Shown: positions 17,977 through 26,766 of the stretch, one piece after another
Position numbering within the stretch: the stretch's first letter is position 1
Layout of the letters: each line of letters opens with the position of its first letter
Assembly (NCBI RefSeq): GCF_001544455.2
Contig: NZ_FCOC02000001.1
Location: 620,001 to 684,000 of the forward strand
From: Caballeronia sordidicola
GTDB lineage: Bacteria > Pseudomonadota > Gammaproteobacteria > Burkholderiales > Burkholderiaceae
Direction of reading: 5' to 3'
Length of the DNA stretch: 64,000 nt
The notes under the pieces: model-generated
The model's database searches: none
Told to the model about the DNA's origin: nothing
Seen by the model: only the letters and a program-made list of their open reading frames with translations
Translations under genes and position numbers: made by a program

Positions 17977-19323
17977 CTAGGCGTGCTTGAGCACGCCATC
18001 GACGTGAAGCTGATCCGCCGCCTTTGCCACGATATCGAACGGAAAAGTCATGGCGACCTGCAATCCGCCTTCCTCGCGATTGCGAATGTCGCACTCGCCG
18101 CCCACCCGCCGCACCAGTCGATCCACAATGGCAAGCCCCAGCCCGCTGTGACCGCTGCCGCCGCGCGCGGGATCAAGCCTGACAAACGGCCGGCTGGCCT
18201 TCACGAGATCCTGCGCGGCAATACCGCCGCCATTGTCAGTGACGCGCAAGACCCAGCCATTGGCCGCGCGCAAGGTTTCTATCTCGATGGGCGGCGCCCC
18301 ATAAGCATGTGCATTGTCGAGCAGGTTCGAGAGCAATCTGTCCAGCGTCGCCGCCGGCAGGGCAAAGCCGCGTCCCGCCGCGAGCCGCGTCCGAATCGGT
18401 TGGCCGCCGGGGGCGACCGCCCTGTAGCTGCGCGCAACTCTCTCGCATTGCTGGTCGACTTCAACCGGTTCGCTGCGATCCGTTCCGTCATGCGCGAACA
18501 CCAGAAACTGATCGACGATGTGCGCCATTGAGTCCACATCGCGCACCACGCCATCGCGCAGCTTCGCCTCTTCCATCATTTCGGCACGCAGGCGCAAGCG
18601 CGCAAGCGGCGTCTTGAGATCGTGCGCCACGCCCGCGAGCATGACCGCGCGGTCGCTTTCCGCCTGCGCCACCTCACGCACCATCTGGTTGAAACCGTGC
18701 GTCAACTGCCGCAACTCGCGGGGACCGCGCTCGGGGACGGCGGGCGTAGGCTCGCCGCGGCCGAAACGTCCCACTGCCTGCGCAAGCGAGCGCAGCGGCG
18801 TCTGGAGTTGCCACGCGGCGAGGAGCGCCGCCATGACCGCAGTTGTGAAAATGATCGCAAGCCACAGCAGCATGCGGTCGCGCGAACGCGGCGGACGCAG
18901 GGGCTGGACCGGCACGACGATCCAGTTCGCGTCGCGTGCGCCGCGCACCCACAAGCTCGGTGGACCGCCGGGCTCGCTGACACGGACGTCGGTGCCATCG
19001 GGCAGACGGTCCCGCAAGTCGTCGATAAACCGCGCAAACGGCGGCGGCACGCGATCTGTATCGGCGTCGGCGATTGGACGGGGAACGTCGGGACTGGTCG
19101 GGGCAACCACGTGCACGCTCGAGGGCAGCGGCTGATCCGGCGAATTCGCGATGTGCTGGCGCACGGCGTCGACCAGGAACGTGGCTTCTTCTACTGCGTA
19201 ACGCGTTTGCGTCTGATCGCGTTCGACCCGGATGACCGCGAACCACGCGACGTGCGACAACACCAGCACGCCGATGACCAGCACAACCAGCCGGCCAAAT
19301 AACGAATCAATGGGCCGGCGCAT
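17977..19323 (-). CDS. EnvZ-like sensor histidine kinase
   Basis: A 448-residue inner-membrane kinase. TM1 is at about 10-31, a Pro-rich periplasmic domain at about 32-150, TM2 at about 151-170 and HAMP at about 171-225. The phosphorylation site H234 lies in AGVAHDLKTPLARLRLR, which resembles EnvZ. The N box is LSNLLDNAHAYG, with G boxes TDNGGGIA and GSGHSGLGLAI. The ATG at 19323 overlaps the response regulator's end by 17 bases, so the pair is translationally coupled. Partner: the OmpR-like regulator directly upstream. The signal is unknown; the divergent Spy/CpxP-like gene hints at envelope stress. Confidence 0.93.
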   Translation of the reverse strand: MRRPIDSLFGRLVVLVIGVLVLSHVAWFAVIRVERDQTQTRYAVEEATFLVDAVRQHIANSPDQPLPSSVHVVAPTSPDVPRPIADADTDRVPPPFARFIDDLRDRLPDGTDVRVSEPGGPPSLWVRGARDANWIVVPVQPLRPPRSRDRMLLWLAIIFTTAVMAALLAAWQLQTPLRSLAQAVGRFGRGEPTPAVPERGPRELRQLTHGFNQMVREVAQAESDRAVMLAGVAHDLKTPLARLRLRAEMMEEAKLRDGVVRDVDSMAHIVDQFLVFAHDGTDRSEPVEVDQQCERVARSYRAVAPGGQPIRTRLAAGRGFALPAATLDRLLSNLLDNAHAYGAPPIEIETLRAANGWVLRVTDNGGGIAAQDLVKASRPFVRLDPARGGSGHSGLGLAIVDRLVRRVGGECDIRNREEGGLQVAMTFPFDIVAKAADQLHVDGVLKHA

Positions 19324-20029
19324 TTTGCTCGCCGTCGGGCACGAACACGTAACCACGCCCGCGCACTGTCTGTATAAAGCGCGGCGTGGACGGGTCGGTC
19401 TCGAGGATCCGGCGCAGACGCCACACCTGCACGTCGATCCCGCGGTCCGTGCCGTCGTATTCCGGACCGTGCAACAGTTCGAGCAGCCGTTCACGCGTGA
19501 GCGTGCGCATGGGGTGATTGACGAAAATCTTCAGCAGCGCGAATTCGCTGCCCGACAGCGTAAGCGGCGTCTCGTCCTGATGCAGCGTGCGCGACTGGAA
19601 GTCGAGCCTGAAACGCCCGAACGAAAATGGCTCGCGCTGCTCGGGTGCGGCGGAAGGAATCGTGCGGCGGCGGCGCAATACGGCCTGCACGCGCGCGAGC
19701 AGTTCCCGCGGATTGAACGGCTTGCCGAGATAATCGTCAGCGCCGAGTTCAAGTCCGACAATGCGGTCCACGTCGTCGGCACGTGCCGTCAGCATGATCA
19801 CGGGAATGTCGTCGCCGGACGCGCGGAGCTTGCGCAACGCGGTCAGTCCATCGACACCCGGCATCATGAGGTCGAGCACGATCAGGTCGGGGCGCTCGCG
19901 TTCGAGGCGCCGTTCGAGCGTGCCCGCGTCATGCAGCACCGATACCTCGATGCCCTGCCGGACCAGATAGTCGCGCAACAAGTCGCGCAGTTCGGAGTCG
20001 TCGTCGACGACAAGTATTTGAGTAGCCAT
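19307..20029 (-). CDS. OmpR-family response regulator
   Basis: A 240-residue DNA-binding regulator. The receiver has D10-D11, phospho-acceptor D53 and K103 (GADDYLGKPFNPRELLARVQAVLRR is cut here to its key residues G97, K103 and P108). A C-terminal winged helix ends in YVFVPDG, the same ending as Escherichia coli OmpR; overall layout and several blocks match OmpR closely. It forms an operon with the EnvZ-like kinase. Direct repeats in the divergent promoter region (20085-20128) have the spacing expected for this family. The gene may control the periplasmic protein at 20286. Confidence 0.93.
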   Translation of the reverse strand: MATQILVVDDDSELRDLLRDYLVRQGIEVSVLHDAGTLERRLERERPDLIVLDLMMPGVDGLTALRKLRASGDDIPVIMLTARADDVDRIVGLELGADDYLGKPFNPRELLARVQAVLRRRRTIPSAAPEQREPFSFGRFRLDFQSRTLHQDETPLTLSGSEFALLKIFVNHPMRTLTRERLLELLHGPEYDGTDRGIDVQVWRLRRILETDPSTPRFIQTVRGRGYVFVPDGEQNAPAH

Positions 20030-20084
20030 GCGACGCAGTTTAACGCCAGTCCGAGCTCAAGATGCCGCAAAACCTCCGTAAACA

Positions 20085-20128
20085 GTTACCGGGTGTTACC
20101 GCGAAAGCGGCGCGTAAACCGGCGTAAT
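20085..20128. promoter_or_regulatory. Direct-repeat boxes, likely OmpR/CpxR-type binding sites
   Basis: GTTACC occurs at 20085-20090 and 20095-20100, and GTAA at 20114-20117 and 20124-20127, each pair with a ten-base period (GTAAC-N5-GTAAC on the minus strand; GTAAA-N5-GTAAT on the plus). This matches the direct-repeat style of OmpR/CpxR-class sites. They lie between the divergent regulator and the Spy-like gene. Confidence 0.45.
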
Positions 20129-20285
20129 AACGCAATAGCGGCTCGTAACACGCGTATCCGGCCAACTCTCTACGCTGTGTCTTACCGAAGGCGCGACGAC
20201 CCAGTCGACACAGCCAGATCGGATCAGCTCCAGTTCAGTTCGGCACTTGGCCGCTGGGGCTCCGCAAATCAAAAAGGAGTACGCC

Positions 20286-20879
20286 ATGTTGAAGCAGTCC
20301 CGATTCCTCGCCATCACCGCTGCGGCGCTCGCGCTGTCCATAGGTACAGCCAACGTCGCGAGTGCGGCGACCCCGGATGCACCGCCCCCGGGTGGCCCGG
20401 GCATGATGATGGCCGAAGGCGGTCCCGGCGGCCCCGGCGCTCATCGCGGGCACGGAATGGAAATGCGCATGAAGAAGGAACTGGACAAGCTGCACAGCCA
20501 GTTGAATCTCAACGCCGACCAGGAAAAGCTGTGGCAATCCGCGCTGCAAACCATGAAGCAAAATCATGAGGCAATGCGCGCGAGCCATCAGCAAATGCGC
20601 GCGCAGATGGAGTCCATGAAACAGCAACCGATCCTGGACCTGAACGCCATGTATGCGACGCATCAGAAGATCGAGCAACAGAATGCCCAGTTGCGCGACC
20701 AGACCAGCGCCGCATGGCTCAATTTCTACAACGCGCTCAATGACCAGCAAAAGACCACGGTCAGCTCGGCGTTGAAAGCCCGGTTCGCGAAGATGCATGA
20801 GCGTCAGGAAAAAATGCATCAGCGTTGGGGCCAGCATCATGGCGCGCCGGCCGCTGGTGCATCGGCGGTTCAGCCTTGA
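20286..20879 (+). CDS. Spy/CpxP-like periplasmic protein
   Basis: A 197-residue protein with a Sec signal peptide ending around ASA at residues 25-27. A Gly/Pro/Met-rich segment follows, then a long Met/Gln-rich helical domain with LNLNADQEKLW and LNDQQKTTVSSALKARF, which are LTxxQ-type motifs of the Spy/CpxP/heavy-metal-resistance family. These act as periplasmic chaperones or stress sensors. The ATG at 20286 follows AAAAAGGAG. It is divergent from an OmpR/EnvZ-like pair, an arrangement like cpxP-cpxRA. The His-rich C-terminus (GQHHGAP) and methionines could bind metal. Function by family. Confidence 0.82.
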   Translation: MLKQSRFLAITAAALALSIGTANVASAATPDAPPPGGPGMMMAEGGPGGPGAHRGHGMEMRMKKELDKLHSQLNLNADQEKLWQSALQTMKQNHEAMRASHQQMRAQMESMKQQPILDLNAMYATHQKIEQQNAQLRDQTSAAWLNFYNALNDQQKTTVSSALKARFAKMHERQEKMHQRWGQHHGAPAAGASAVQP

Positions 20880-20905
20880 GGCACTGACAAGGTAGCCCGC
20901 GCATG

Positions 20906-20945
20906 AAAAAAGCCGTGGACCTGTTTGTTTGGTCCACGGCTTTTT
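20906..20945. terminator. Bidirectional rho-independent terminator
   Basis: A-run, AGCCGTGGACC, nine-base loop, GGTCCACGGCT and T-run. It serves the Spy-like gene on the plus strand and the convergent pirin gene on the minus strand. Confidence 0.9.
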
Positions 20946-20979
20946 CGTCGCCTGCGACTGACCGCGGTACTTCTTGCGC

Positions 20980-21678
20980 TCAGGCGAGATCGAACAAGAT
21001 GACTTCCGCGCCGGTTCCCTGGTCGAGCGTCACCTTCGACACCCCTTCGAGCTTGGCTGCGTCGCCGGCCGAAAGCGCTTCGCCATTCACCGATACCGCT
21101 CCCCGCGCCACGTGCACATATACGCGGCGCCCGGCGGCAACGTCGAAGTCGGCGCGCTCGTCGCCATCGAAAAGACCGGCGTAAAGCTCGGCGTCCGCGC
21201 CCAGTTTCACCGCGCCGTCGCGCCCTTGCGGCGAGGCGATCACCCGCAGGCGGCCACGCTTTTCGGCATCGTCGAAATGCTTTTCTTCGTAGCCCGGTGC
21301 GTTGCCCTCGGCGTCCGGGATGATCCAGATCTGCAGGAAATGCGCGGGTTCGGTGGCGGAACCGTTGAATTCGCTGTGCCGCACGCCCGTGCCGGCGCTC
21401 ATGCGCTGGACGTCGCCGGGACGGATGGTCGAGCCGTTGCCCATGCTGTCCTTGTGAGCGAGACCGCCTTCGAGCACGTAACTGATGATTTCCATATCGC
21501 GATGCCCGTGCGCGCCGAATCCCTGCCCGCCCGCGATGCGGTCTTCGTTGATCACGCGCAGCGCGCCGAAATGCACGTGCTCGGGATCGTCATAGCCTGC
21601 AAAAGAGAAACTGTGATACGAGTCGAGCCATCCGTGGTTGGCATGGCCGCGTTCATTGGCACGTCGAATCTCAAACAT
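20980..21678 (-). CDS. Pirin family protein
   Basis: A 232-residue cupin-fold protein. The N-terminal metal ligands are all present and in pirin register: H57 and H59 (FGAHGHRDMEII), H101 and E103 (GVRHSEFNG). Bacterial pirins include quercetinases and regulators of pyruvate metabolism, so the exact role is open. The ATG at 21678 follows GGGAG. The frame extends far upstream, but that part is not pirin-like. Single gene, convergent with the Spy-like gene. Confidence 0.92.
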   Translation of the reverse strand: MFEIRRANERGHANHGWLDSYHSFSFAGYDDPEHVHFGALRVINEDRIAGGQGFGAHGHRDMEIISYVLEGGLAHKDSMGNGSTIRPGDVQRMSAGTGVRHSEFNGSATEPAHFLQIWIIPDAEGNAPGYEEKHFDDAEKRGRLRVIASPQGRDGAVKLGADAELYAGLFDGDERADFDVAAGRRVYVHVARGAVSVNGEALSAGDAAKLEGVSKVTLDQGTGAEVILFDLA

Positions 21679-22237
21679 TTCGAACTCCCGTTGATATTGC
21701 GATGGAGAGAATGTAAGGGCGCACACGCTCCGGAACAATCGCCTGCACAGGCACCACACCGTCCTGAAAATGCATGCAATCGATACGGCCCACAAACCGC
21801 AAGACGGATCGGCGAGCCGCGCGGGCACTCGCGCGCGCGACGGCTTCGGGTAGAATACCGGCCTTTTCGGGACCGGTTGGTGCCGGGCGGATCGGCGGAA
21901 CCCCGAAAGCTGCCTTGGACATCCTTTCACGCGGCCAGCCCGAAAGCGCTTTTTGTCTTTTCAACGGCCTTTCAAACGCTGCGCACCAATTTTGGACATC
22001 TAGAATAGGCACCGCCCGAGGCTGCTTACGGCACGCGGGGCACGCCGGCGACGGGTGGAACGGAGCGAAAGCGCAAACCAAAGGCAAAGACGCGAAGGAC
22101 CGGACATCCGCCGGGCCGCAAACAAGCTAGTAGAAAGCGACCGAACGCAATCCGGGCAAAAAGCGCGGCTGAATAGGCAAAGGCGCGGGCACAAGGCAAA
22201 AAGCCAGCGCCGACGCGCACGTCATCAAGGAATCACC
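21679..22237. other. Long divergent region between pirin and hisQ
   Basis: No gene seen. It contains two TAGAAT strings (21851-21856 and 22001-22006) that could be -10 boxes, and a purine-rich leader of over 200 bases before hisQ. No binding-protein gene, tRNA or riboswitch was recognised here. Confidence 0.4.
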
Positions 22238-22927
22238 ATGTTTCTGCAAGGCTACGGGCCGCTCATCCTCTCGGGCACATGGCAAACCGTCAAGCTGGCG
22301 GTCTTGTCGCTCGTGTTCGCATTCGTGATCGGCCTGATCGGGGCGGCGGCGAAGTTGTCGCGCAACCGCATCTCGTCGGGCGTCGGCACGGTCTACACCA
22401 CGCTCGTGCGCGGCGTCCCCGATCTCGTGCTCATGCTGCTGCTCTTCTACAGCATCCAGATCTGGCTGAATCACCTGACCGACCTGCTTGGCTGGGATCA
22501 GATCGATATCGATCCGTTCGTGGCCGGCGTGATCGTGCTCGGCTTCATCTACGGCGCGTATTTCACCGAAACTTTCCGTGGCGCGTTCCTGTCCGTGCCG
22601 CGCGGCCAGCTCGAAGCGGGCGCGGCCTATGGCATGACGCCGTGGCAGACCTTCTCGCGGATCATGTTTCCGCAGATGATGCGTTTCGCCCTGCCCGGCA
22701 TTGGCAATAACTGGCAGGTGATGGTGAAGGCGACGGCGCTGGTGTCGATCATCGGTCTCGCCGATGTCGTCAAGGCCGCGCAGGACGCCGGCAAGGGCAC
22801 GTTGCGGTTCTTCTTTTTCACGCTGCTCGCGGGCGCCGTTTATCTCGTCATCACCACACTGTCGAATCTCGTGCTGATGTGGCTGGAAAAGCGCTATTCC
22901 TCCGGCGTGCGCAAGGCCGATCTATAG
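22238..22927 (+). CDS. hisQ: Histidine/lysine/arginine/ornithine ABC transporter permease HisQ
   Basis: A 229-residue inner-membrane permease of the polar amino-acid family. It has about five spans and the EAA loop EAGAAYGMTPWQTFSRIMFPQ with the conserved G. It pairs with HisM and HisP, which follow at once. The ATG at 22238 has AAGGA upstream; the long in-frame extension before it is Lys/Arg/Gln-rich and not protein-family-like. No adjacent periplasmic binding protein (HisJ/ArgT) is found, so it must be elsewhere. Substrate by homology only. Confidence 0.9.
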   Translation: MFLQGYGPLILSGTWQTVKLAVLSLVFAFVIGLIGAAAKLSRNRISSGVGTVYTTLVRGVPDLVLMLLLFYSIQIWLNHLTDLLGWDQIDIDPFVAGVIVLGFIYGAYFTETFRGAFLSVPRGQLEAGAAYGMTPWQTFSRIMFPQMMRFALPGIGNNWQVMVKATALVSIIGLADVVKAAQDAGKGTLRFFFFTLLAGAVYLVITTLSNLVLMWLEKRYSSGVRKADL

Positions 22928-22986
22928 GCCACGGCACCGATCACGCTTCCTAAAAGAAACCCGGCACATCCCACGCGGCGGAATCC

Positions 22987-23700
22987 ATGCTCGAAATCAT
23001 CCAGGAATACTGGCGCAATTATCTTTTCACCGACGGTTATCGCATCACCGGTCTTGCCATCACCATGTGGCTGCTGGTTGTATCGATCGTGCTCGGCTTC
23101 TGTCTGTCCATTCCGCTCGCGGTCGCGCGGGTGTCGAAGAACAAGCTGCTCTCGCGCGGCGTCTGGGTCTACACGTATATTTTTCGCGGCACGCCGCTCT
23201 ACGTTCAGCTTTTGCTCTGCTACACGGGCCTCTACAGCCTGCAAGTGGTCCGCGATCACGTCCTGCTCAACGAATTTTTCCGCAACGGCATGAATTGCAC
23301 GCTGCTCGCGTTCACGCTGAACACGTGCGCATACACCACGGAAATCTTCGCCGGCGCCATTCGCGCCACGCCTTATGGCGAGATCGAGGCCGCGCGCGCG
23401 TATGGCATGTCGTCGTTCACGCTGTACCGGCGCGTCATCCTGCCCTCGGCATTGCGGCGGGCGCTTCCCTATTACAGCAACGAAGTGATACTGATGCTGC
23501 ACGCAACCACGGTTGCGTTCACGGCGACCGTGCCGGACATCCTCAAGATTGCCCGCGATGTGAACTCGGCCACGTATCAATCGTTCCAGGCGTTCGGCAT
23601 CGCCGGACTGCTTTATTTATGCATTTCGTTTGCGCTCGTGTGGCTGTTCCGCCGCGCGGAACATCGCTGGCTCGCTTACTTGCGGCCGCAAGGTAAATAA
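22987..23700 (+). CDS. hisM: Histidine/lysine/arginine/ornithine ABC transporter permease HisM
   Basis: A 237-residue inner-membrane permease, second half of the HisQM channel. The EAA loop reads [21 protein letters not shown], and [20 protein letters not shown] is typical of HisM. Starts 59 bases after hisQ and ends 5 bases before hisP, so one operon. Confidence 0.92.
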   Translation: MLEIIQEYWRNYLFTDGYRITGLAITMWLLVVSIVLGFCLSIPLAVARVSKNKLLSRGVWVYTYIFRGTPLYVQLLLCYTGLYSLQVVRDHVLLNEFFRNGMNCTLLAFTLNTCAYTTEIFAGAIRATPYGEIEAARAYGMSSFTLYRRVILPSALRRALPYYSNEVILMLHATTVAFTATVPDILKIARDVNSATYQSFQAFGIAGLLYLCISFALVWLFRRAEHRWLAYLRPQGK

Positions 23701-23705
23701 GCCTC

Positions 23706-24500
23706 ATGGATCAGGCACACATGAACTCTCCCGCAACCAAGCTTTTCGTCGATGGCCTTCATAAGCAGTATGGCGATCACGAAGTCCTCAAGGGTGTGTC
23801 GCTGAAGGCGAAGGCTGGCGACGTAATCAGCGTGATCGGCTCGTCAGGGTCGGGTAAAAGCACGATGCTTCGCTGCATCAACTTTCTCGAGCAGCCGAAC
23901 CAGGGCCGGATTTTTGTCGACGGCGAGGAAATCCGTACGCTCAAGGACAAGTTCGGCGCGCTGAAAGTAGCCGAACCCAAACAGTTGCAGCGCATGCGCA
24001 CGCGGCTTTCCATGGTGTTCCAGCACTTCAATCTGTGGTCGCACCTGAGCGTGCTCGAAAACGTGATGGAAGCGCCGGTGAAGGTGCTGGGGTTATCGAA
24101 ACAGGAGGCCCAGGACCGCGCGCGCAAATATCTCGAGAAGGTCGGGCTCGCGCCGCGGCTGGAAAAGCAATATCCGTCGCACTTGTCGGGCGGCCAACAG
24201 CAGCGCGTGGCCATTGCACGGGCGCTCGCCATGCACCCCGACGTCATGCTCTTCGACGAACCCACTTCCGCGCTCGATCCCGAACTCGTGGGCGAAGTCC
24301 TGAAGGTCATGCAGACGCTTGCCGAAGAAGGCCGCACGATGATCGTGGTCACGCACGAAATGGCATTCGCCCGCAATGTGTCCAACCACGTGATATTCCT
24401 GCACCAGGGATTGATTGAAGAGGAAGGTCACCCCGACGAGGTCTTTGGAAATACGCGCAGCGATCGGCTGAAGCAGTTCCTGTCGGGAAGTCTGAAGTAA
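23706..24500 (+). CDS. hisP: Histidine/basic amino-acid ABC transporter ATPase HisP
   Basis: A 264-residue cytoplasmic ATPase. Walker [11 protein letters not shown]-loop [10 protein letters not shown], signature [15 protein letters not shown], Walker [13 protein letters not shown] and switch VVTHEM are all intact. The [19 protein letters not shown] insert after Walker A is characteristic of HisP. An alternative ATG (residue 6) is close behind the first. Last gene of hisQMP, followed by a clear terminator. Confidence 0.94.
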   Translation: MDQAHMNSPATKLFVDGLHKQYGDHEVLKGVSLKAKAGDVISVIGSSGSGKSTMLRCINFLEQPNQGRIFVDGEEIRTLKDKFGALKVAEPKQLQRMRTRLSMVFQHFNLWSHLSVLENVMEAPVKVLGLSKQEAQDRARKYLEKVGLAPRLEKQYPSHLSGGQQQRVAIARALAMHPDVMLFDEPTSALDPELVGEVLKVMQTLAEEGRTMIVVTHEMAFARNVSNHVIFLHQGLIEEEGHPDEVFGNTRSDRLKQFLSGSLK

Positions 24501-24540
24501 AACTACAAGGTTTCCATCTGCTGATATAGATCAAATTCAA

Positions 24541-24564
24541 AAGCGTCCTGACGGGCGCTTTTTT
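24541..24564 (+). terminator. Rho-independent terminator of hisQMP
   Basis: An eight-pair stem AAGCGTCC / GGGCGCTT (one G-T pair) with a four-base loop and a T run, 40 bases past the hisP stop. Confidence 0.88.
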
Positions 24565-25044
24565 AGTTTGAATCTCTAAACATGTGGCGTTTTTTTAGCG
24601 TTCGCGCTTTAGCCGCAGATGCATCCCCCAGTCAATAGATGCAATCCATAGCGTTAAGCCCTCAAATCTCGCACTGCCTTATCGCATAAGCCTTTAGGCG
24701 ATATCTGCATCAATTTGTGCGAACTCACAACACACCAACCATTGCATTTTCGAGACAGAAAGTAGCCAGACAACAATTTTCTTGGCGGCACAAAGGTATT
24801 TTGCTAAATTAGTAATCAAAGTACGGAAACGAAGTTCATTAAAAGTAGTTTTACTTCAAAAAGAACTGAGGAGACACCGATCCGACGGGTCGGTTGTGAC
24901 GTGGGCGGCCTCTTTAACCGTCTGAATCACGGACACCGCCCCTTCGCGTGTCACCCCTCTAAATAGTTTCCGGTTTGGCGCGCTGGCGCTGAACCACTAC
25001 CGCCGCACTTGGGCTTCTATTTTTTGACAGGGTTGGAGGAGATG
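24565..25044 (+). promoter_or_regulatory. AT-rich upstream region of the porin gene
   Basis: About 480 bp with no gene. It is clearly richer in A/T than its surroundings and should contain the porin promoter. A possible HexR-like site lies at 24844-24858. No RNA gene recognised. Confidence 0.45.
24844..24858. promoter_or_regulatory. Possible degenerate HexR operator upstream of the porin
   Basis: AGTAGTTTTACTTCA agrees at 13 of 15 positions with the HexR pattern TGTARTTWWAYTACA; the site at zwf agrees at all 15. It lies about 190 bases before the porin start. A degenerate palindrome of this length can occur by chance in AT-rich DNA. Confidence 0.3.
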
Positions 25045-26196
25045 ATGAAGAAAGCTTTGCTCGCGGCTTCGCTGCTGACGGTCGGCGTTGCAGCACACGC
25101 TCAAAGTAGCGTGACGCTCTATGGCCGGCTTGACGCTGGTCTGGAATACATGACGGGCGTGCCGACTGGCGCGAATGCTGCCGGCGCTGCCAACAGCAGC
25201 GGACACCGTTTCCGTGCGGAAAGCGGCGACTGGGGTACCAGCCTCTGGGGCATGAAGGGCGTTGAAGATTTGGGCGGCGGCAACAAGGCCGTGTTCCAGT
25301 TGGAAGGCAGCTTCAACACCATGACCGGTCAAGGCCCGGGCAACAACGGCATCTTCAATCGTTGGGCGACGGTCGGTGTCGCCAACGACCAGTTCGGTAC
25401 CTTCTTGCTGGGTCGTGAACTGTTCATCTCCAACGGCGTGTGGGACTTCGACCCGTTCGGTCAGTCGAACTGGTCGTCGGCTTCGCTGGTTCGTGGCCGC
25501 AACTGGCCGCAATCGAGCAACAACGTGTCGTACCAATCGCCGAAGGTCGCGGGCTTTGACTTCTACGGTCAATACGCGTTTTCGAATGCGACGAACTTCA
25601 ACGGTAATGGCACAACGCCGCAAGGCCGTGAAGCGGGCGCACAGATCACCTACACGACGCCCCTGTTCCAGATCCGCGGTTTGTACGATGAAATCCGCAA
25701 CGCGAACAATGGTGGCCTGTACGGCGGCAACCCGGGCGACATCAATGCAGGCAACGTCTCGGGCGGCGTGTTCGCGGCGTCGCGTGAATACACGGCTGCT
25801 GTGAACGTGTTCCTGGGTCAGTTCAAGATCCAGGGCGCTTATCAGGCGATCCGTACCTCGGGCGCAACGGGCGTTCTGCCGGGCCAGCCGACGACGCTCG
25901 ATCACGAATGGGGCGGTATCACGTGGCAAGCAACGCCGGCGGCTGCAATCATTGCAGCGGCGTATCACGTGAACGGCAACAACGGCGCAGGCAACGCGAC
26001 GATCTACACGATCGGCGGCTCGTATAACCTGTCGAAGCGCACGTTGCTGGATATTCAAGTGGCGACGGCACAGAACAGCAAGGGTGCTAACTATGGCCTG
26101 AATGCGAATAACCCGGGTACGGCAGTCAGTACCGATAACCCGCTGCCGGGTCATAGCCAATCCGGCGTTTATGCCGGTATCCAGCACTCGTTCTAA
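25045..26196 (+). CDS. Gram-negative general porin
   Basis: A 383-residue outer-membrane trimeric porin. The signal peptide MKKALLAASLLTVGVAAHAQ is followed by SSVTLYGRLDAG, the classic first strand of Burkholderiales porins. It has 16-strand type Gly/Asn/Tyr-rich repeats and ends in QHSF, the C-terminal phenylalanine needed for barrel insertion. Two ATG codons are adjacent (25042, 25045); the second gives better spacing from GGAGGA. Codon use is strongly biased, as expected for a highly expressed gene. Substrate range unknown; position between hisQMP and the glucose block does not decide it. Confidence 0.93.
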   Translation: MKKALLAASLLTVGVAAHAQSSVTLYGRLDAGLEYMTGVPTGANAAGAANSSGHRFRAESGDWGTSLWGMKGVEDLGGGNKAVFQLEGSFNTMTGQGPGNNGIFNRWATVGVANDQFGTFLLGRELFISNGVWDFDPFGQSNWSSASLVRGRNWPQSSNNVSYQSPKVAGFDFYGQYAFSNATNFNGNGTTPQGREAGAQITYTTPLFQIRGLYDEIRNANNGGLYGGNPGDINAGNVSGGVFAASREYTAAVNVFLGQFKIQGAYQAIRTSGATGVLPGQPTTLDHEWGGITWQATPAAAIIAAAYHVNGNNGAGNATIYTIGGSYNLSKRTLLDIQVATAQNSKGANYGLNANNPGTAVSTDNPLPGHSQSGVYAGIQHSF

Positions 26197-26320
26197 GCTG
26201 AACGGGTTTGCCCGGGCAATAACGACAGAGAGAGTTTGGTTTTTTAAAGCGTAGGTTTTTATAGCTATAGCTTTAATTTTAGTTTTAGTTGGTTTTCACG
26301 CTGCTGCGAGAGGCGCGTAT

Positions 26321-26356
26321 CGGTGCGGTGTCCGGAAGGGCATCGCACCGTTTTTT
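26321..26356 (+). terminator. Rho-independent terminator of the porin gene
   Basis: A 13-pair stem with some G-T pairs (CGGTGCGGTGTCC / GGGCATCGCACCG), a GGAA loop and six T. It is 124 bases past the porin stop. Confidence 0.85.
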
Positions 26357-26391
26357 ATTTGGGTGGCACCCGGTGATTTGGGCGCTGGTTT

Positions 26392-26638
26392 CAGGTCTTC
26401 GCGCGTTTCGTCTTAGCTGAATTTTTTAGCACTGTTAGCCACTGTCCGTGGCGGGACTTCATTTCTTTTTCCAAACGGCGAAAAAGAAACGAAGCAAAGA
26501 AAACGCCTTTCAACCGCTCATTCCTACAGGCCCGAGCGTGCAGTGACATCTGCATGGGACTTCAAAAGAACGCTCAGCCCATAACCCTGGATAGTTGAAA
26601 CCCTCCCCCTCCGTATCCCTACATCCACACGCTTCGCC
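26392..26638 (+). repeat. Dispersed intergenic repeat, copy 1
   Basis: About 247 bases are closely similar, in opposite orientation, to 48606-48853. Shared blocks include GCACTGTTAGCCACTGTCCG, GGACTTCATTTCTTT, AAACGAAGCAAAGAAAACGC, GGGACTTCAAAAGAAC and ACACGCTTCGCC. A hairpin-forming TTTCTTTxxCCAAxxGGxxAAAGAAAC element is inside. It is non-coding and between genes, so it is a candidate miniature mobile or REP-like family. Confidence 0.75.
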
Positions 26639-26766
26639 TTCCGTGTTCTCGGGCTAGTTCATACGTTTGCTTGTTCCGACAGTTCTATTCCCGGGTTTGC
26701 AAATGAAAATGCCGCCGATGCTTTTCGCATCGGCGGCATTCCTTGTTGTTGATACCGCGTTTTTTC

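Larger units (their letters stand above)
26197..26766. other. Intergenic region with terminator and dispersed repeat
   Basis: Holds the porin terminator and a roughly 250-bp repeat shared with 48606-48853. No coding gene is supported. Confidence 0.5.

Noticed and set aside
21679..22237. A decayed binding-protein gene upstream of hisQ
   Set aside because: No frame here shows periplasmic-binding-protein blocks; kept only as an intergenic region.
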